Shown piece after piece: positions 18,770 through 25,774 of a stretch of 64,000 bases of DNA. The first letter of the stretch is position 1; every line of letters starts with the position of its first letter. The stretch lies in contig NZ_CALSAN010000013.1 in assembly GCF_943372915.1 (NCBI RefSeq), positions 1 to 64,000 on the forward strand, read 5' to 3'. Made by a program: the position numbers and the translations under genes. The DNA comes from Ferrovibrio terrae_A. GTDB lineage: Bacteria > Pseudomonadota > Alphaproteobacteria > Ferrovibrionales > Ferrovibrionaceae. Below the pieces are notes generated by a model that had not been told where the DNA came from, searched no databases, and saw only the letters and a list, made by a program, of their open reading frames with translations.

Positions 18770-18804
18770 AAAAAACCCCGGCACCATGAGGTCCGGGGTT
18801 TTTT
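18770..18804 (-). terminator. Rho-independent terminator between the SAM-II aptamer and metZ
   Basis: A 12-bp perfect stem including A/T tails: AAAAAACCCCGG (18770-18781) and CCGGGGTTTTTT (18793-18804) around an 11-base loop. Read on the minus strand it sits after the aptamer and 32 bases before metZ, so it can end transcription early when SAM is bound. Because the T-run is present on both strands, it also could stop plus-strand transcripts. Confidence 0.85.
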
Positions 18805-18815
18805 GACAAACCGCC

Positions 18816-18877
18816 CGACCTCTTTAGCGGTTTGTTTTACGTGGTCCGCAAGCCGGTCGGCTCCAAATCACCACGGC
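18816..18877 (-). ncRNA. SAM-II riboswitch upstream of metZ
   Basis: Read on the minus strand, the order of conserved pieces is P1 5' strand CGTGG, GTGATTTG, CGGCTTGC, P1 3' strand CCACG followed by TAAAACAA, then GCTAAAGAGG. This is the SAM-II (alphaproteobacterial metA/metZ) aptamer with its H-type pseudoknot. A second inverted repeat, ACAAACCGC (18835-18827 on the minus strand) with GCGGTTTGT (18814-18806), overlaps the 3' part of the aptamer, so aptamer folding and this stem exclude each other; that is a plausible expression switch acting with the terminator at 18770-18804. Known family; the mechanism of switching is inference. Confidence 0.9.
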
Positions 18878-18956
18878 GCCAGAAAATGGCGTGGCAGCGT
18901 GATACGGCGCGGCGGCGGAACCGTCAAGCCCGAAACGACTCCAGGGCCGGCCAGCG

Positions 18957-19053
18957 GGTTCAGGTTCATTGAGGTTCGCTGGCGTTCGCTGGGATTCGTA
19001 CAGCTTCCCTGGGCGCTCATTCGGCTTCGCTGGAGTTCGCCAGAATTCGCAGC
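18957..19053. repeat. Degenerate tandem repeat of about 10 bp (GTTCGCTGG-like)
   Basis: Roughly nine consecutive units with a period of 10-11 bases can be read on the plus strand: GGTTCATTGA, GGTTCGCTGG, CGTTCGCTGG, GATTCGTACA, GCTTCCCTGG, then a looser unit, GGCTTCGCTGG, AGTTCGCCAG, AATTCGCAGC. The consensus is near GGTTCGCTGG. The period is one helical turn, so the units would lie on one face of the DNA. The array stands between the metZ riboswitch and an AT-rich block, inside the 425-base gene-free stretch 18738-19162. Confidence 0.6.
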
Positions 19054-19104
19054 CTGTCTAAATCATTGATTTCTATAGAATCGCAGAAAATGGAACATTG
19101 TAAG

Positions 19105-19110
19105 ATTATA
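19105..19110 (-). promoter_or_regulatory. Candidate -10 element for the metZ leader transcript
   Basis: On the minus strand the AT-rich block 19055-19130 contains a perfect TATAAT. The -35 region is poor (GGATTT about 17 bases upstream). If used, transcription would start near 19098 and the metZ leader would carry the 10-bp repeat array before the SAM-II aptamer. Inference from motif and position only. Confidence 0.35.
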
Positions 19111-19162
19111 TAGGAAAATAATGCCAAAATCCAGAGCGATCCCGCGGCCAGCGCCGGCGCCC

Positions 19163-20503
19163 CTATTCCTTGAACTCTGCCTTCTGTGGGATGCGGTTGA
19201 AGGCGATCTTGGCGCCCATGAAATCGGACTTGTGCTGGGGCAGCGCCCCGATGCGCACGGTGTCTTTCTTGTCGTATTTCTGGTTCAGCCTGTCCATCGC
19301 CTCCCACAGTTTCGCGCGCTTGGCGGCGGCTTCCGCATCATCCTGCTCCAGGCCCGAGGCGCCGCCGAACAGATCGAGCGTCACGGCATCCTTGGGCACC
19401 AGGCCGGTGAGCCACATGCCGACCTTCATGTAGCGGGCGCGGCGCCTGCCGCTGCGCTGTCCGGTCTCGTCCAGCATCTGCGCCCACAGGCTGGCGATGG
19501 CATCGAGGATGACGAAATTGTCCTGCGTCTGGGTCAGGCGGAAATCCCTGGCCCAGCGCCGGCCATCGTCAAACCGCACCTTGATGCCGATATTGCCGGC
19601 GACGAAACCGAGCCGGCGCAGCCGCGCGCCACCCTTCACGCCGAGCCGGCGCGCAATCAGCCGCGCCGATTCCGCATCGCGGAACTGCGGCGGCAGCACG
19701 TGCTCATGGCTGATCGAGCGATGCGCATTCGACTGCTCGTAATCGCCGATGCCGCGCAGGCGCTGGATGAAGGCCGGGCCTTCCTTGCTGCCCCAGATGC
19801 GGCGCGCATCCTCGGGCCCCAGTGCCCAGAGCGCGGCCATGGTGGTGATGCCGGCCTCGTTCAGCCGCACTTCCATATTGGGCCCGATGCCCGGCAGGTC
19901 GCGCAGCGGCAGCGGCAGGATGCGCTCGGGCAGTTCATGGCCCTCGATCACCGTGAGGCCATCGGGTTTCTGCATGTCGCTGGCCAGCTTGGCGAGGAAC
20001 TGGTTCGGCGCGATGCCGATCGAGCAGCGCACGCATTCGCCCAGATTGGCCAGCAGCCCGGCACGGATGCGGCGCGACAGCGCGATGGCATTGTCTTTCA
20101 GGCGCTGCGGCCCCATCAGCTCGCAGGAGACCTCGTCGATCGACCAGGTCTTGTAGACCGGGATATGGCGGTCGATCTCGTCCTTGATCTCGTCGTGGAA
20201 TTCCACGTAGCGGTCATGTCGCGCCGGCACGATGGCGATGCCGGGATATTTCTGCTTCGCTTCCCAGACCGGCGTGCCGGTCTTGATGCCGAAGGTCTTC
20301 GCCTCGATCGAGGCGGCGATGGCGGATGTCGTGTCGCTCATCACCGGCACCACGATCACCGGCTTGCCGCGCAGGCCCGGATTATCCTGCTGCTCGACGC
20401 TGGCGAAAAAGCTGTTGAGGTCGAGATAGAGGAATCGCAGCGACGAGGCCGCCCAGGCCTCGCGGGCGGCGATATCGGCATCGGAACGGGGCGGCAGGGT
20501 CAT
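19163..20503 (-). CDS. Y-family (translesion) DNA polymerase
   Basis: 446 residues. ImpB/MucB/SamB-type polymerase. Seen: YLDLNSFFASVEQQ with catalytic Asp28, the steric-gate region, SIDEVSCEL with Asp123 and Glu124, so the metal-binding residues are intact, then helix-hairpin-helix DLPGIGPNMEVRLNEAG and a C-terminal little-finger-type domain. It is longer than classical DinB (about 350-360) and, unlike ImuB, keeps the active-site carboxylates. It stands alone, without imuA or dnaE2 next to it. No clear alphaproteobacterial LexA box (GTTC-N7-GTTC) is visible upstream. Confidence 0.85.
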   Translation of the reverse strand: MTLPPRSDADIAAREAWAASSLRFLYLDLNSFFASVEQQDNPGLRGKPVIVVPVMSDTTSAIAASIEAKTFGIKTGTPVWEAKQKYPGIAIVPARHDRYVEFHDEIKDEIDRHIPVYKTWSIDEVSCELMGPQRLKDNAIALSRRIRAGLLANLGECVRCSIGIAPNQFLAKLASDMQKPDGLTVIEGHELPERILPLPLRDLPGIGPNMEVRLNEAGITTMAALWALGPEDARRIWGSKEGPAFIQRLRGIGDYEQSNAHRSISHEHVLPPQFRDAESARLIARRLGVKGGARLRRLGFVAGNIGIKVRFDDGRRWARDFRLTQTQDNFVILDAIASLWAQMLDETGQRSGRRRARYMKVGMWLTGLVPKDAVTLDLFGGASGLEQDDAEAAAKRAKLWEAMDRLNQKYDKKDTVRIGALPQHKSDFMGAKIAFNRIPQKAEFKE

Positions 20504-20570
20504 GGGGCGAGTTTAACCCGCCCCGGATGAATACGAAATAGGAACATTATCGCTGGCGGGGCGGCCAAAG

Positions 20571-20672
20571 CCGTCACCCTCGGACCCGAAAAACTCTGCT
20601 CCGCCAAGGGCCATCGCGCGTTCCGAGACGCGGAGGGTTGGGATGGACCCTTGGGACAAGCCCAAGGGTGAC
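20571..20672. repeat. Palindromic repeat element, copy 1 (left of GIY-YIG gene)
   Basis: About 100 bases ending in similar inverted termini: GTCACCCTCGGAC at the left and GCCCAAGGGTGAC at the right. The right arm is a hairpin with stem ACCCTTGGG (20647-20655) and CCCAAGGGT (20661-20669), loop ACAAG. The interior contains GCGTTCCGAGACGCGGA. The 29 bases 20643-20671 recur exactly, inverted, at 20989-21017. Short, non-coding, multi-copy within 500 bases: a REP- or MITE-like element. Confidence 0.75.
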
Positions 20673-20686
20673 TGTAAGATTTCTGC

Positions 20687-20977
20687 ATGGCCGGTGGCTG
20701 GGTCTACATCATGTCCAATAAGCCAAATGGCACGCTCTACATCGGCGTGACCAGCGATATTGCACGCCGGGCGTGGGAGCACCGGGAAAGTGTGGTTGAT
20801 GGCTTTACCAAGCGATATGGCTTGAAACACCTCGTTTACATCGAGGCCCATGAGAGCATCGAAGCGGCAATCCGACGCGAGAAAACGATGAAACTGTGGC
20901 CCCGGCAATGGAAGCTGCGGACGATTTCTGCGGCCAATCCGGACTGGCGCGACCTGTTCGACACGCTGAATGTCTGA
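20687..20977 (+). CDS. GIY-YIG single-domain endonuclease-like protein
   Basis: 96 residues made of one GIY-YIG nuclease domain: WVYIMSN and TLYIGVTSD supply the two signature strands, followed by the conserved ARRAWEHR arginine helix, FTKRYGLKHLVYIE, and the acidic/basic helix IEAAIRREKTMKLW, ending ANPDWRDLFDTLN. Small proteins of this type (COG2827/YhbQ-like) are common and often multi-copy in alphaproteobacteria; their DNA target is unknown. The gene is flanked on both sides by palindromic elements with inverted copies of the same 29-base sequence. Confidence 0.9.
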   Translation: MAGGWVYIMSNKPNGTLYIGVTSDIARRAWEHRESVVDGFTKRYGLKHLVYIEAHESIEAAIRREKTMKLWPRQWKLRTISAANPDWRDLFDTLNV

Positions 20978-20986
20978 ATAAAAGAT

Positions 20987-21077
20987 CGTCACCCTTGGGC
21001 TTGTCCCAAGGGTCCATCTGTGCGTTCCGAGGCGCGGATGAATGGTATGGACCCTCGGAATAAATCCGAGGGTGACG
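20987..21077. repeat. Palindromic repeat element, copy 2 (right of GIY-YIG gene)
   Basis: About 91 bases with inverted termini GTCACCCTTGGGC and TCCGAGGGTGAC. Two hairpins: stem ACCCTTGGG (20991-20999)/CCCAAGGGT (21005-21013) with loop CTTGT, an exact inverted copy of copy 1, and ACCCTCGGA (21051-21059)/TCCGAGGGT (21065-21073) with loop ATAAA. Between them GCGTTCCGAGGCGCGGA matches the interior of copy 1. Both hairpins have 9-bp stems and 5-base loops. Confidence 0.75.
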
Positions 21078-21102
21078 GTCTGTGTAACGGCGAAATCGGC
21101 CC

Positions 21103-21774
21103 TTACGAACCGCAGCGGTTCCACGGGCCTATATCCCAGTGGAAGCTCTTGGCATGCGCTGCATCGGCATTGGGGCCGAGCACGACCGAGAAGAACTTGC
21201 AGGCCTCGCGGTTCACGCCGCGCAGATACTGCCCCTCGCGGCCCTGGCTGCGGAAATGATCGGCCACCGAAACGCGCCGCCCATCGGCCAGCACGAAGCC
21301 CCAGATGTCGATGGCGCGGCCATGGCCATGCTCGCTGATGCGGCTGGAATTGCCGGTCATGCGTTTGCAGGTGAACGCCCCCGCGTGGTTGATCTGCTTG
21401 AGCGGCTGGCCGAAGACGCGCTGGGCCTCGGGTACCAGCACCTCTTTCTCGAACTGCATCAGCCGCAACGCCATCGGGCAGGTCATTTCCGCCGGCCGCA
21501 CCAGGTCGACGCTGGTGGCGATCAGCCGTACGCCATTCTGCAGCGTGCAGCCATCCTTGCCGGCCTCGGCCTGGGCGATCAGCTCGAATTTTGCCCCCGT
21601 GGCGGCCAGATCGTTGAGACAGGCGGCCTGGATGATGTCGCGGCCGATCCATTGCGAACTGGCCGGCGGCTGCGTCGGCTCGGGCAAGGACGCGGCCTGA
21701 CGCTGGCGCGGCGCGCAGGCCGCGGCCAGCAGCAGCACTGCGAGGATGGCCGTTACTCGGAAACCGGCAGCCAC
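21103..21774 (-). CDS. Extensin-like C-terminal domain lipoprotein
   Basis: 223 residues from GTG 21774, chosen because GGAGG stands six bases upstream and it yields a lipoprotein signal (ILAVLLLAAAC, cysteine as first mature residue). The mature part is the extensin-like/DUF-type peptidase-fold domain known from alphaproteobacteria (COG3921), with CTLQNGVRL, the SRISEHGHGRAIDIWGF motif resembling D-Ala-D-Ala carboxypeptidase metal sites, and FHWDIGPWNRCG. Likely outer-membrane lipoprotein acting on cell wall. The start overlaps the last 22 bases of epmA, so the two are translationally coupled. Confidence 0.82.
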   Translation of the reverse strand: MAAGFRVTAILAVLLLAAACAPRQRQAASLPEPTQPPASSQWIGRDIIQAACLNDLAATGAKFELIAQAEAGKDGCTLQNGVRLIATSVDLVRPAEMTCPMALRLMQFEKEVLVPEAQRVFGQPLKQINHAGAFTCKRMTGNSSRISEHGHGRAIDIWGFVLADGRRVSVADHFRSQGREGQYLRGVNREACKFFSVVLGPNADAAHAKSFHWDIGPWNRCGS

Positions 21775-22835
21775 AGCACCTCCTCGATGCGCGACGCACC
21801 GGCCAGCAGCATCACCAGGCGATCCACGCCCAGCGCGATGCCGGCGCAATCGGGCAGGCCATGCTGCAGCGCCGCCAGAAAATCCCCGTCGATCGGGTAA
21901 TCGTAGCCATAGAGCCGTTTCTTCAGTGCCATATCGGCTTCGAAGCGGCGGCGCTGTTCGGCCGCATCGGTGAGTTCGGAAAAGGCATTCGCCAGTTCCA
22001 TGCCGCAGGCATACAGCTCGAAGCGTTCGGCCAGATGCGGTGCGGCTTTTTTCGGCCGGCTGAGCGCGGCCTGATGGATCGGGTAGTCATACAGGATGCA
22101 GGGCGCATCAAGGCCGAGATGGGACTCGACCCTGTCCAGCGCAACGCGGAAATAGAGATCGTCCCAGCTGTCGCCGGCATCGACCCGCACGCCGATCGCG
22201 GCGCAGGCGGCACGCATGGCGGCAAGGTCAGGGTTATGCGGATCGGCGCCGATGCAGATGCCGAGATCGAGACGCGCATGGCGGGCAAAAGCGTCATGCA
22301 CGGTGAGATACTGCCACGGCTGCAGGATATCGGCCGTGTGACCCTGCCATGTGAGGGTGCTGCGGCCGGTGGCCGCCGCAATCGCCTGCAGCAGGGTTTC
22401 GCAGTCGCGCATGATGCTGCGATAGTCAGCCGGCTTTCCGTCGTCAGACTGGGCGCGATACCATTCCAGCATCAGGAAGGCGGGATGATGGGTGGCGGCG
22501 CGCTCGCCGTTGCGGAAGACGGGGGCCAGCTGGAACAGCTTCGGTTCGCCGGCCGCCAGCAGCTTTTTCATGGCGAATTCGGGCGAGGTGTGCAGATACA
22601 GCGGCCGGGTACTGCCGTCGGGGTGTTCCAGCCGGGTCTCGAAGGCCTTGAGATGCGGCTCCAGCCCCGGCGAGACCTGCAGGGCCGGGGTCTCGACCTC
22701 GACGAATCCGAGCCCGGCAAAGCACGACCGCAGCGCAGCCAGAACCGCCTGGCGCAACAGCAGATTGGGCCGGCGGCGGGCATAAAGCTCGGGATGCCAC
22801 CAGGGCGGGGGGCCGGATTGTCCGGAAGTGGTCAT
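21753..22835 (-). CDS. epmA: Elongation factor P--(R)-beta-lysine ligase
   Basis: 360 residues from ATG 22835; the long frame continues upstream through efp and is not coding there. It is a class II lysyl-tRNA-synthetase-like catalytic domain without the anticodon-binding domain: FVEVETPALQVSPGLEPHLKAF, YLHTSPEFAMKKLLAAG, FRNGERAATHHPAFLMLEWYRA, YELANAFSEL-type GMELANAFSELTDA and GIALGVDRLVMLLAG. That truncation is the mark of EpmA (PoxA/GenX), which attaches beta-lysine to EF-P. It is divergent from efp, its expected substrate. The lysine 2,3-aminomutase EpmB is not in the window. Confidence 0.94.
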   Translation of the reverse strand: MTTSGQSGPPPWWHPELYARRRPNLLLRQAVLAALRSCFAGLGFVEVETPALQVSPGLEPHLKAFETRLEHPDGSTRPLYLHTSPEFAMKKLLAAGEPKLFQLAPVFRNGERAATHHPAFLMLEWYRAQSDDGKPADYRSIMRDCETLLQAIAAATGRSTLTWQGHTADILQPWQYLTVHDAFARHARLDLGICIGADPHNPDLAAMRAACAAIGVRVDAGDSWDDLYFRVALDRVESHLGLDAPCILYDYPIHQAALSRPKKAAPHLAERFELYACGMELANAFSELTDAAEQRRRFEADMALKKRLYGYDYPIDGDFLAALQHGLPDCAGIALGVDRLVMLLAGASRIEEVLWLPVSE

Positions 22836-22958
22836 TCCACGTGACTTTTCGCACCGACTCGGGTTGAGAAGGCAGTCCCAACCTGATAGTTTCCGCGCGG
22901 TTTTTTCGCAAGCGGGTCCTTGTCGGGGCCCGCTATTCGTTTTCGGAGATACGCTTCC

Positions 22959-23531
22959 ATGCCCAAGGTAAATGCCAACCAGCTCCGCAAGGGCAACGTG
23001 GTCGAGATCAATGGCAAGCTGCTGGCCGTGATCACGGCACAGAACATCCAGCCCGGCAAGGGCACGCCGGTGATGCAGCTGGACCTGCGCGACCTGAGCA
23101 CCGGCATCAAGACCACCGAGCGCTACCGCACCACCGAGTCGGTCGAGCGCGTGTTCATCGATACCCGCGAGTTCAGCTACCTGTTCGCCGAAGGCGACAT
23201 GTACACCTTTATGGACACCGAGAATTACGAGCAGATCGCCGTGCCGGCCGAAGTGGTGGGCGAACAGGCCGTGTGGCTGCAGGAAGGCATGAAGGTCGAG
23301 ATCGCGCTGTATGACGGCAAGCCGGTGTCGGTGTCGCTGCCGCAGACCGTGATCATGGAGATCACCGAGACCGAGCCGACCGTGAAGGGCCAGACCGCCT
23401 CCTCGTCCTACAAGCCGGCCATCGTCGAGAACGGCCAGCGCGTGATGGTGCCGCCGCATGTCTCGTCGGGCGTGCGCATCGTCATCAATATCAGCGAAGG
23501 CGCCACCTATATGGAACGCGCCAAGGACTAA
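22959..23531 (+). CDS. efp: Elongation factor P
   Basis: Translation factor that relieves ribosome stalling at polyproline. 190 residues in three beta-barrel domains. The loop IQPGKGTPV puts lysine at position 34, the residue modified by EpmA in the bacteria that use beta-lysylation, and an epmA gene stands 123 bases away on the other strand. Ends with VPPHVSSGVRIVINISEGATYMERAKD. ATG 22959. A strong terminator follows. Confidence 0.97.
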   Translation: MPKVNANQLRKGNVVEINGKLLAVITAQNIQPGKGTPVMQLDLRDLSTGIKTTERYRTTESVERVFIDTREFSYLFAEGDMYTFMDTENYEQIAVPAEVVGEQAVWLQEGMKVEIALYDGKPVSVSLPQTVIMEITETEPTVKGQTASSSYKPAIVENGQRVMVPPHVSSGVRIVINISEGATYMERAKD

Positions 23532-23560
23532 GCCGACATCCGGCACAGCCAGGAAAACCG

Positions 23561-23589
23561 ACCCGCCACAGCGATGTGGCGGGTTTTTT
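23561..23589 (+). terminator. Rho-independent terminator of efp
   Basis: Perfect 10-bp stem ACCCGCCACA (23561-23570)/TGTGGCGGGT (23575-23584), GCGA tetraloop, followed by TTTTTT. It starts 29 bases after the efp stop, and the minus-strand NTF2-like gene ends right at its edge. Confidence 0.9.
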
Positions 23590-23960
23590 CATGCCGGCAG
23601 GGGAACCAGCGGCCCGAAGAAGCCGGTGATGCGCTGCAGCCGGCCGCCCTCGCCCAGCAGGCAGAAATCGGTGCCTTCGCGCATCACGCTGCCATCGGCG
23701 GCATAGCGGATGAAGCCGAAGCGCAGCAGGCCGTGGTGGCTGTCGACCAGGCTGCTGCGCCGAATCGTGCTGCCGGGAAACTTCTCCAGCAGCGTACCGA
23801 TATGCGTCACCAGGGCGGCGCGGTCGAGATCCTGCACCAGCGGATCGCTGTAGCGGCAGTCCGCCGTCCAGGCCAAGCGCAGCAGGCGGTTGCGCTCGGC
23901 CGCATCGGGCGCGTTCCACGCCGCGCAATAGGTGTCGATCACATCATCCAGTGCCATCAT
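23589..23960 (-). CDS. NTF2-like/SnoaL-type small protein
   Basis: 123 residues. Seen: an N-terminal helix IDTYCAAWNAPDAAERNRLL, TADCRYSDPL, and a curved sheet (LLRFGFIRYAADGSVMREGTDFCLLGEGGRLQRITGFFG), the typical pattern of the SnoaL-like/nuclear transport factor 2 fold. Such proteins are often small isomerases or ligand binders; no substrate can be assigned. ATG 23960 preceded by GGGAGG. Convergent with efp. Confidence 0.75.
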   Translation of the reverse strand: MMALDDVIDTYCAAWNAPDAAERNRLLRLAWTADCRYSDPLVQDLDRAALVTHIGTLLEKFPGSTIRRSSLVDSHHGLLRFGFIRYAADGSVMREGTDFCLLGEGGRLQRITGFFGPLVPLPA

Positions 23961-24013
23961 GGCTGCCTCCCGGATTTTTGCCGCAGTCTAGCAAACTATG
24001 GCCCCGGCAAACA

Positions 24014-24538
24014 TCAGTCCGGACAGGGCGCACCGGCGCGCAGCCAGCTCGCCACCGCCACCACCAGATGATCGCGGCTGAGTGCCGGGCTGCCCCGCCC
24101 GGTGCCCGGCGTCCAGGCCCAGCCGATCAGCGGGTCTTCGGCGAAATGCCTGCCCAGGGCTTCGGGCTCCAGCCCACCATTGCGCTGCGGCTCGCGCAGA
24201 TCGCGACACAGATCGCCGGCCGGCCGGTTGCGGAACACGGCATCGCCGGCTTTGGGCATGCGCCAGTCCGGCGCGCCCGGCGCCGCGGCGGTATTCTGAG
24301 GCTTGTGACAGCCCGCGCAGGTGAGCCGGGCAACGCCCTTGCCCTCGGGCCCGCGCTGCACGGCCGGCTGGTGCGGCCGGAAATCGCGCTGCAGCGGCGC
24401 CGCCGTATCGGTGTGGCAGTTGGCGCAGCGCGGATGCTGCGTCACCGCGAAGATCGGCTGGAACAGATCGGCCTGTGCGACAGCCGGCGCGGCCATGGCG
24501 CAGCAGGCCAGCAGCAGGACGACGGCAAGCCTAGTCAT
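24014..24538 (-). CDS. Periplasmic diheme c-type cytochrome-like protein
   Basis: 174 residues from ATG 24538. Seen: signal peptide (MTRLAVVLLLACCAMAAPAVAQA) and two CxxCH heme sites, CANCH and CAGCH, spaced about 40 residues, with a histidine- and proline-rich remainder and a CPD end. It is therefore an exported electron carrier or an electron-transfer partner. The start overlaps the last eight bases of the HxlR-type regulator, so the two are cotranslated. The nearby divergent molybdoenzyme (25310-27967) could use it as electron acceptor; this is inference. Confidence 0.8.
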   Translation of the reverse strand: MTRLAVVLLLACCAMAAPAVAQADLFQPIFAVTQHPRCANCHTDTAAPLQRDFRPHQPAVQRGPEGKGVARLTCAGCHKPQNTAAAPGAPDWRMPKAGDAVFRNRPAGDLCRDLREPQRNGGLEPEALGRHFAEDPLIGWAWTPGTGRGSPALSRDHLVVAVASWLRAGAPCPD

Positions 24539-25025
24539 CCTTGGGCAGGGATTTCGCCTGGCGGTCGAAAGCGGCACGCGCGGCGCCGACCAGCTGTTCG
24601 TTGCGGATCGCCCATTCCCAGACGCCGCAGAGCGCCTCGCTCAGTTCGATGCCGGCCGGGGTGAGTTCGTAATCGACGCGCGGCGGCACCTCGGCATAGA
24701 CCTTGCGCGCCACCACGCCGTCGCGCTCCAGCTGGCGCAGCGTCTGCGTCAGCATCTTCTGGCTCACGCCCTGCAGGGTTTCGCGCAGGCGCGAGAAGCG
24801 CATGGCGCCGCGCTCATACAGCTCGTCCATCACCCGCAGGCTCCACTTGTCGCCGAAGCGCACCATCAGGTCGCGCACCAGCTCTTCGGTTTCCTTGGTG
24901 AAGGTGCAACTCGCGGCGGCACAGGCCACCGGCGCATCATTTCCATTGGTTTCCGGCAGGTGCCTATCGGTCGCCACAAGTGCCTTATTGCTGATCGGAA
25001 CCGGAGTTTTATATGCTTGGGTCAT
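24531..25025 (-). CDS. HxlR-family transcriptional regulator
   Basis: 164 residues from ATG 25025. Winged helix-turn-helix of the HxlR class: DLMVRFGDKWSLRVMDELYERGAMRFSRLRETLQGVSQKMLTQTLRQLERDGVVARKVYAEVPPRVDYELTPAG, preceded by a tail with two cysteines (VACAAASCTF). HxlR regulators often respond to aldehydes, quinones or redox through such cysteines. It is divergent from the molybdoenzyme genes and upstream of the cytochrome, so control of both is a reasonable inference. Confidence 0.88.
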   Translation of the reverse strand: MTQAYKTPVPISNKALVATDRHLPETNGNDAPVACAAASCTFTKETEELVRDLMVRFGDKWSLRVMDELYERGAMRFSRLRETLQGVSQKMLTQTLRQLERDGVVARKVYAEVPPRVDYELTPAGIELSEALCGVWEWAIRNEQLVGAARAAFDRQAKSLPKDD

Positions 25026-25309
25026 GCACACAGATAATCGCAGGATGGCCGGCAAGACCACTGGTTTTTTTGTCTGTCATCGCATGAATTTCTGTCTGCC
25101 GTCACAGCATCGATCAATTAAGCCATGGTACCGAAATCGCAAGGCGGGTTTCGATCCAGCTGAGGTATACTGCGCAAGCTGACCAGCAAGGGGCCGCCCG
25201 AATGCCCCACGATGCTTTTTAACATCCATGGACGCGTTTCCCGACCAGGCATGGCGTCTGCTTTTTTGTCTTCACAATCCATTCTTCATCGCCCCAGTGG
25301 AGGACCACA

Positions 25310-25771
25310 ATGGCTACCAAATTCACATTGAACGGCAAGGCTGTCAGCCTGAATGTCGATCCCGACATGCCGCTGCTCTGGGCCGTGCGCGACGAGATCG
25401 GCCTGACCGGCAGCAAGTTCGGCTGCGGCGCCGCCCAGTGCGGCGCCTGCACCATGCATGTCGACGGCCAGCCGGTGCGCGCCTGCTCGACGCCGATCTC
25501 GGCCATCGAAGGCCAGAAGGTCACCACCATCGAAGGCCTTGGTGGCAAGGTGGCGCAGGCGGTGCAGGCCGCCTGGGTCAAGCATGAGGTCGCGCAATGC
25601 GGCTATTGCCAGTCCGGCCAGATCATGTCGGCGGTGGCTTTGCTGACCGACAACAAGAAACCCAATGACGCCCAGATCGACGAGGCCATGCAGGGCAACA
25701 TCTGCCGCTGTGCGACTTACGTGCGCATCCGCGCCGCGATCCATGACGCCGCCAAGACCGTGAGGGCCTAA
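25310..25771 (+). CDS. iorA: 2Fe-2S subunit of an isoquinoline 1-oxidoreductase-type molybdoenzyme
   Basis: 153 residues. Seen: plant-ferredoxin-type cluster cysteines in KFGCGAAQCGACTMHVDG and the second, helical cluster domain CGYCQSGQIMSAVALL with NICRCATYVRIRAAI, so both [2Fe-2S] sites are complete. It is the small electron-transfer subunit, with the large molybdopterin subunit starting three bases after its stop. GGAGG lies nine bases before ATG 25310. The upstream 284-base gap (25026-25309) holds the divergent promoters and shows no further gene. Confidence 0.93.
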   Translation: MATKFTLNGKAVSLNVDPDMPLLWAVRDEIGLTGSKFGCGAAQCGACTMHVDGQPVRACSTPISAIEGQKVTTIEGLGGKVAQAVQAAWVKHEVAQCGYCQSGQIMSAVALLTDNKKPNDAQIDEAMQGNICRCATYVRIRAAIHDAAKTVRA

Positions 25772-25774
25772 GCC

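Noticed and set aside
18957..19053. LexA boxes formed by the repeated GTTC words near a Y-family polymerase gene
   Set aside because: Alphaproteobacterial LexA sites need GTTC-N7-GTTC; the spacings here are N2 and N6, and the polymerase promoter is at the other end of its gene.
18957..19053. CRISPR-like array
   Set aside because: The units are about 10 bases, degenerate and directly adjacent, without spacers; no cas genes in the window.
18803..19069. 88-codon frame over the riboswitch and 10-bp repeats
   Set aside because: It covers the SAM-II aptamer and a repeat whose 10-base period shifts frame each unit; no ribosome site or homology.
25200..25309. Molybdenum-cofactor-type riboswitch or attenuator before iorA
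   Set aside because: A T-run follows weakly paired sequence (GACGC/GCGTC), but no conserved aptamer layout could be recognised.
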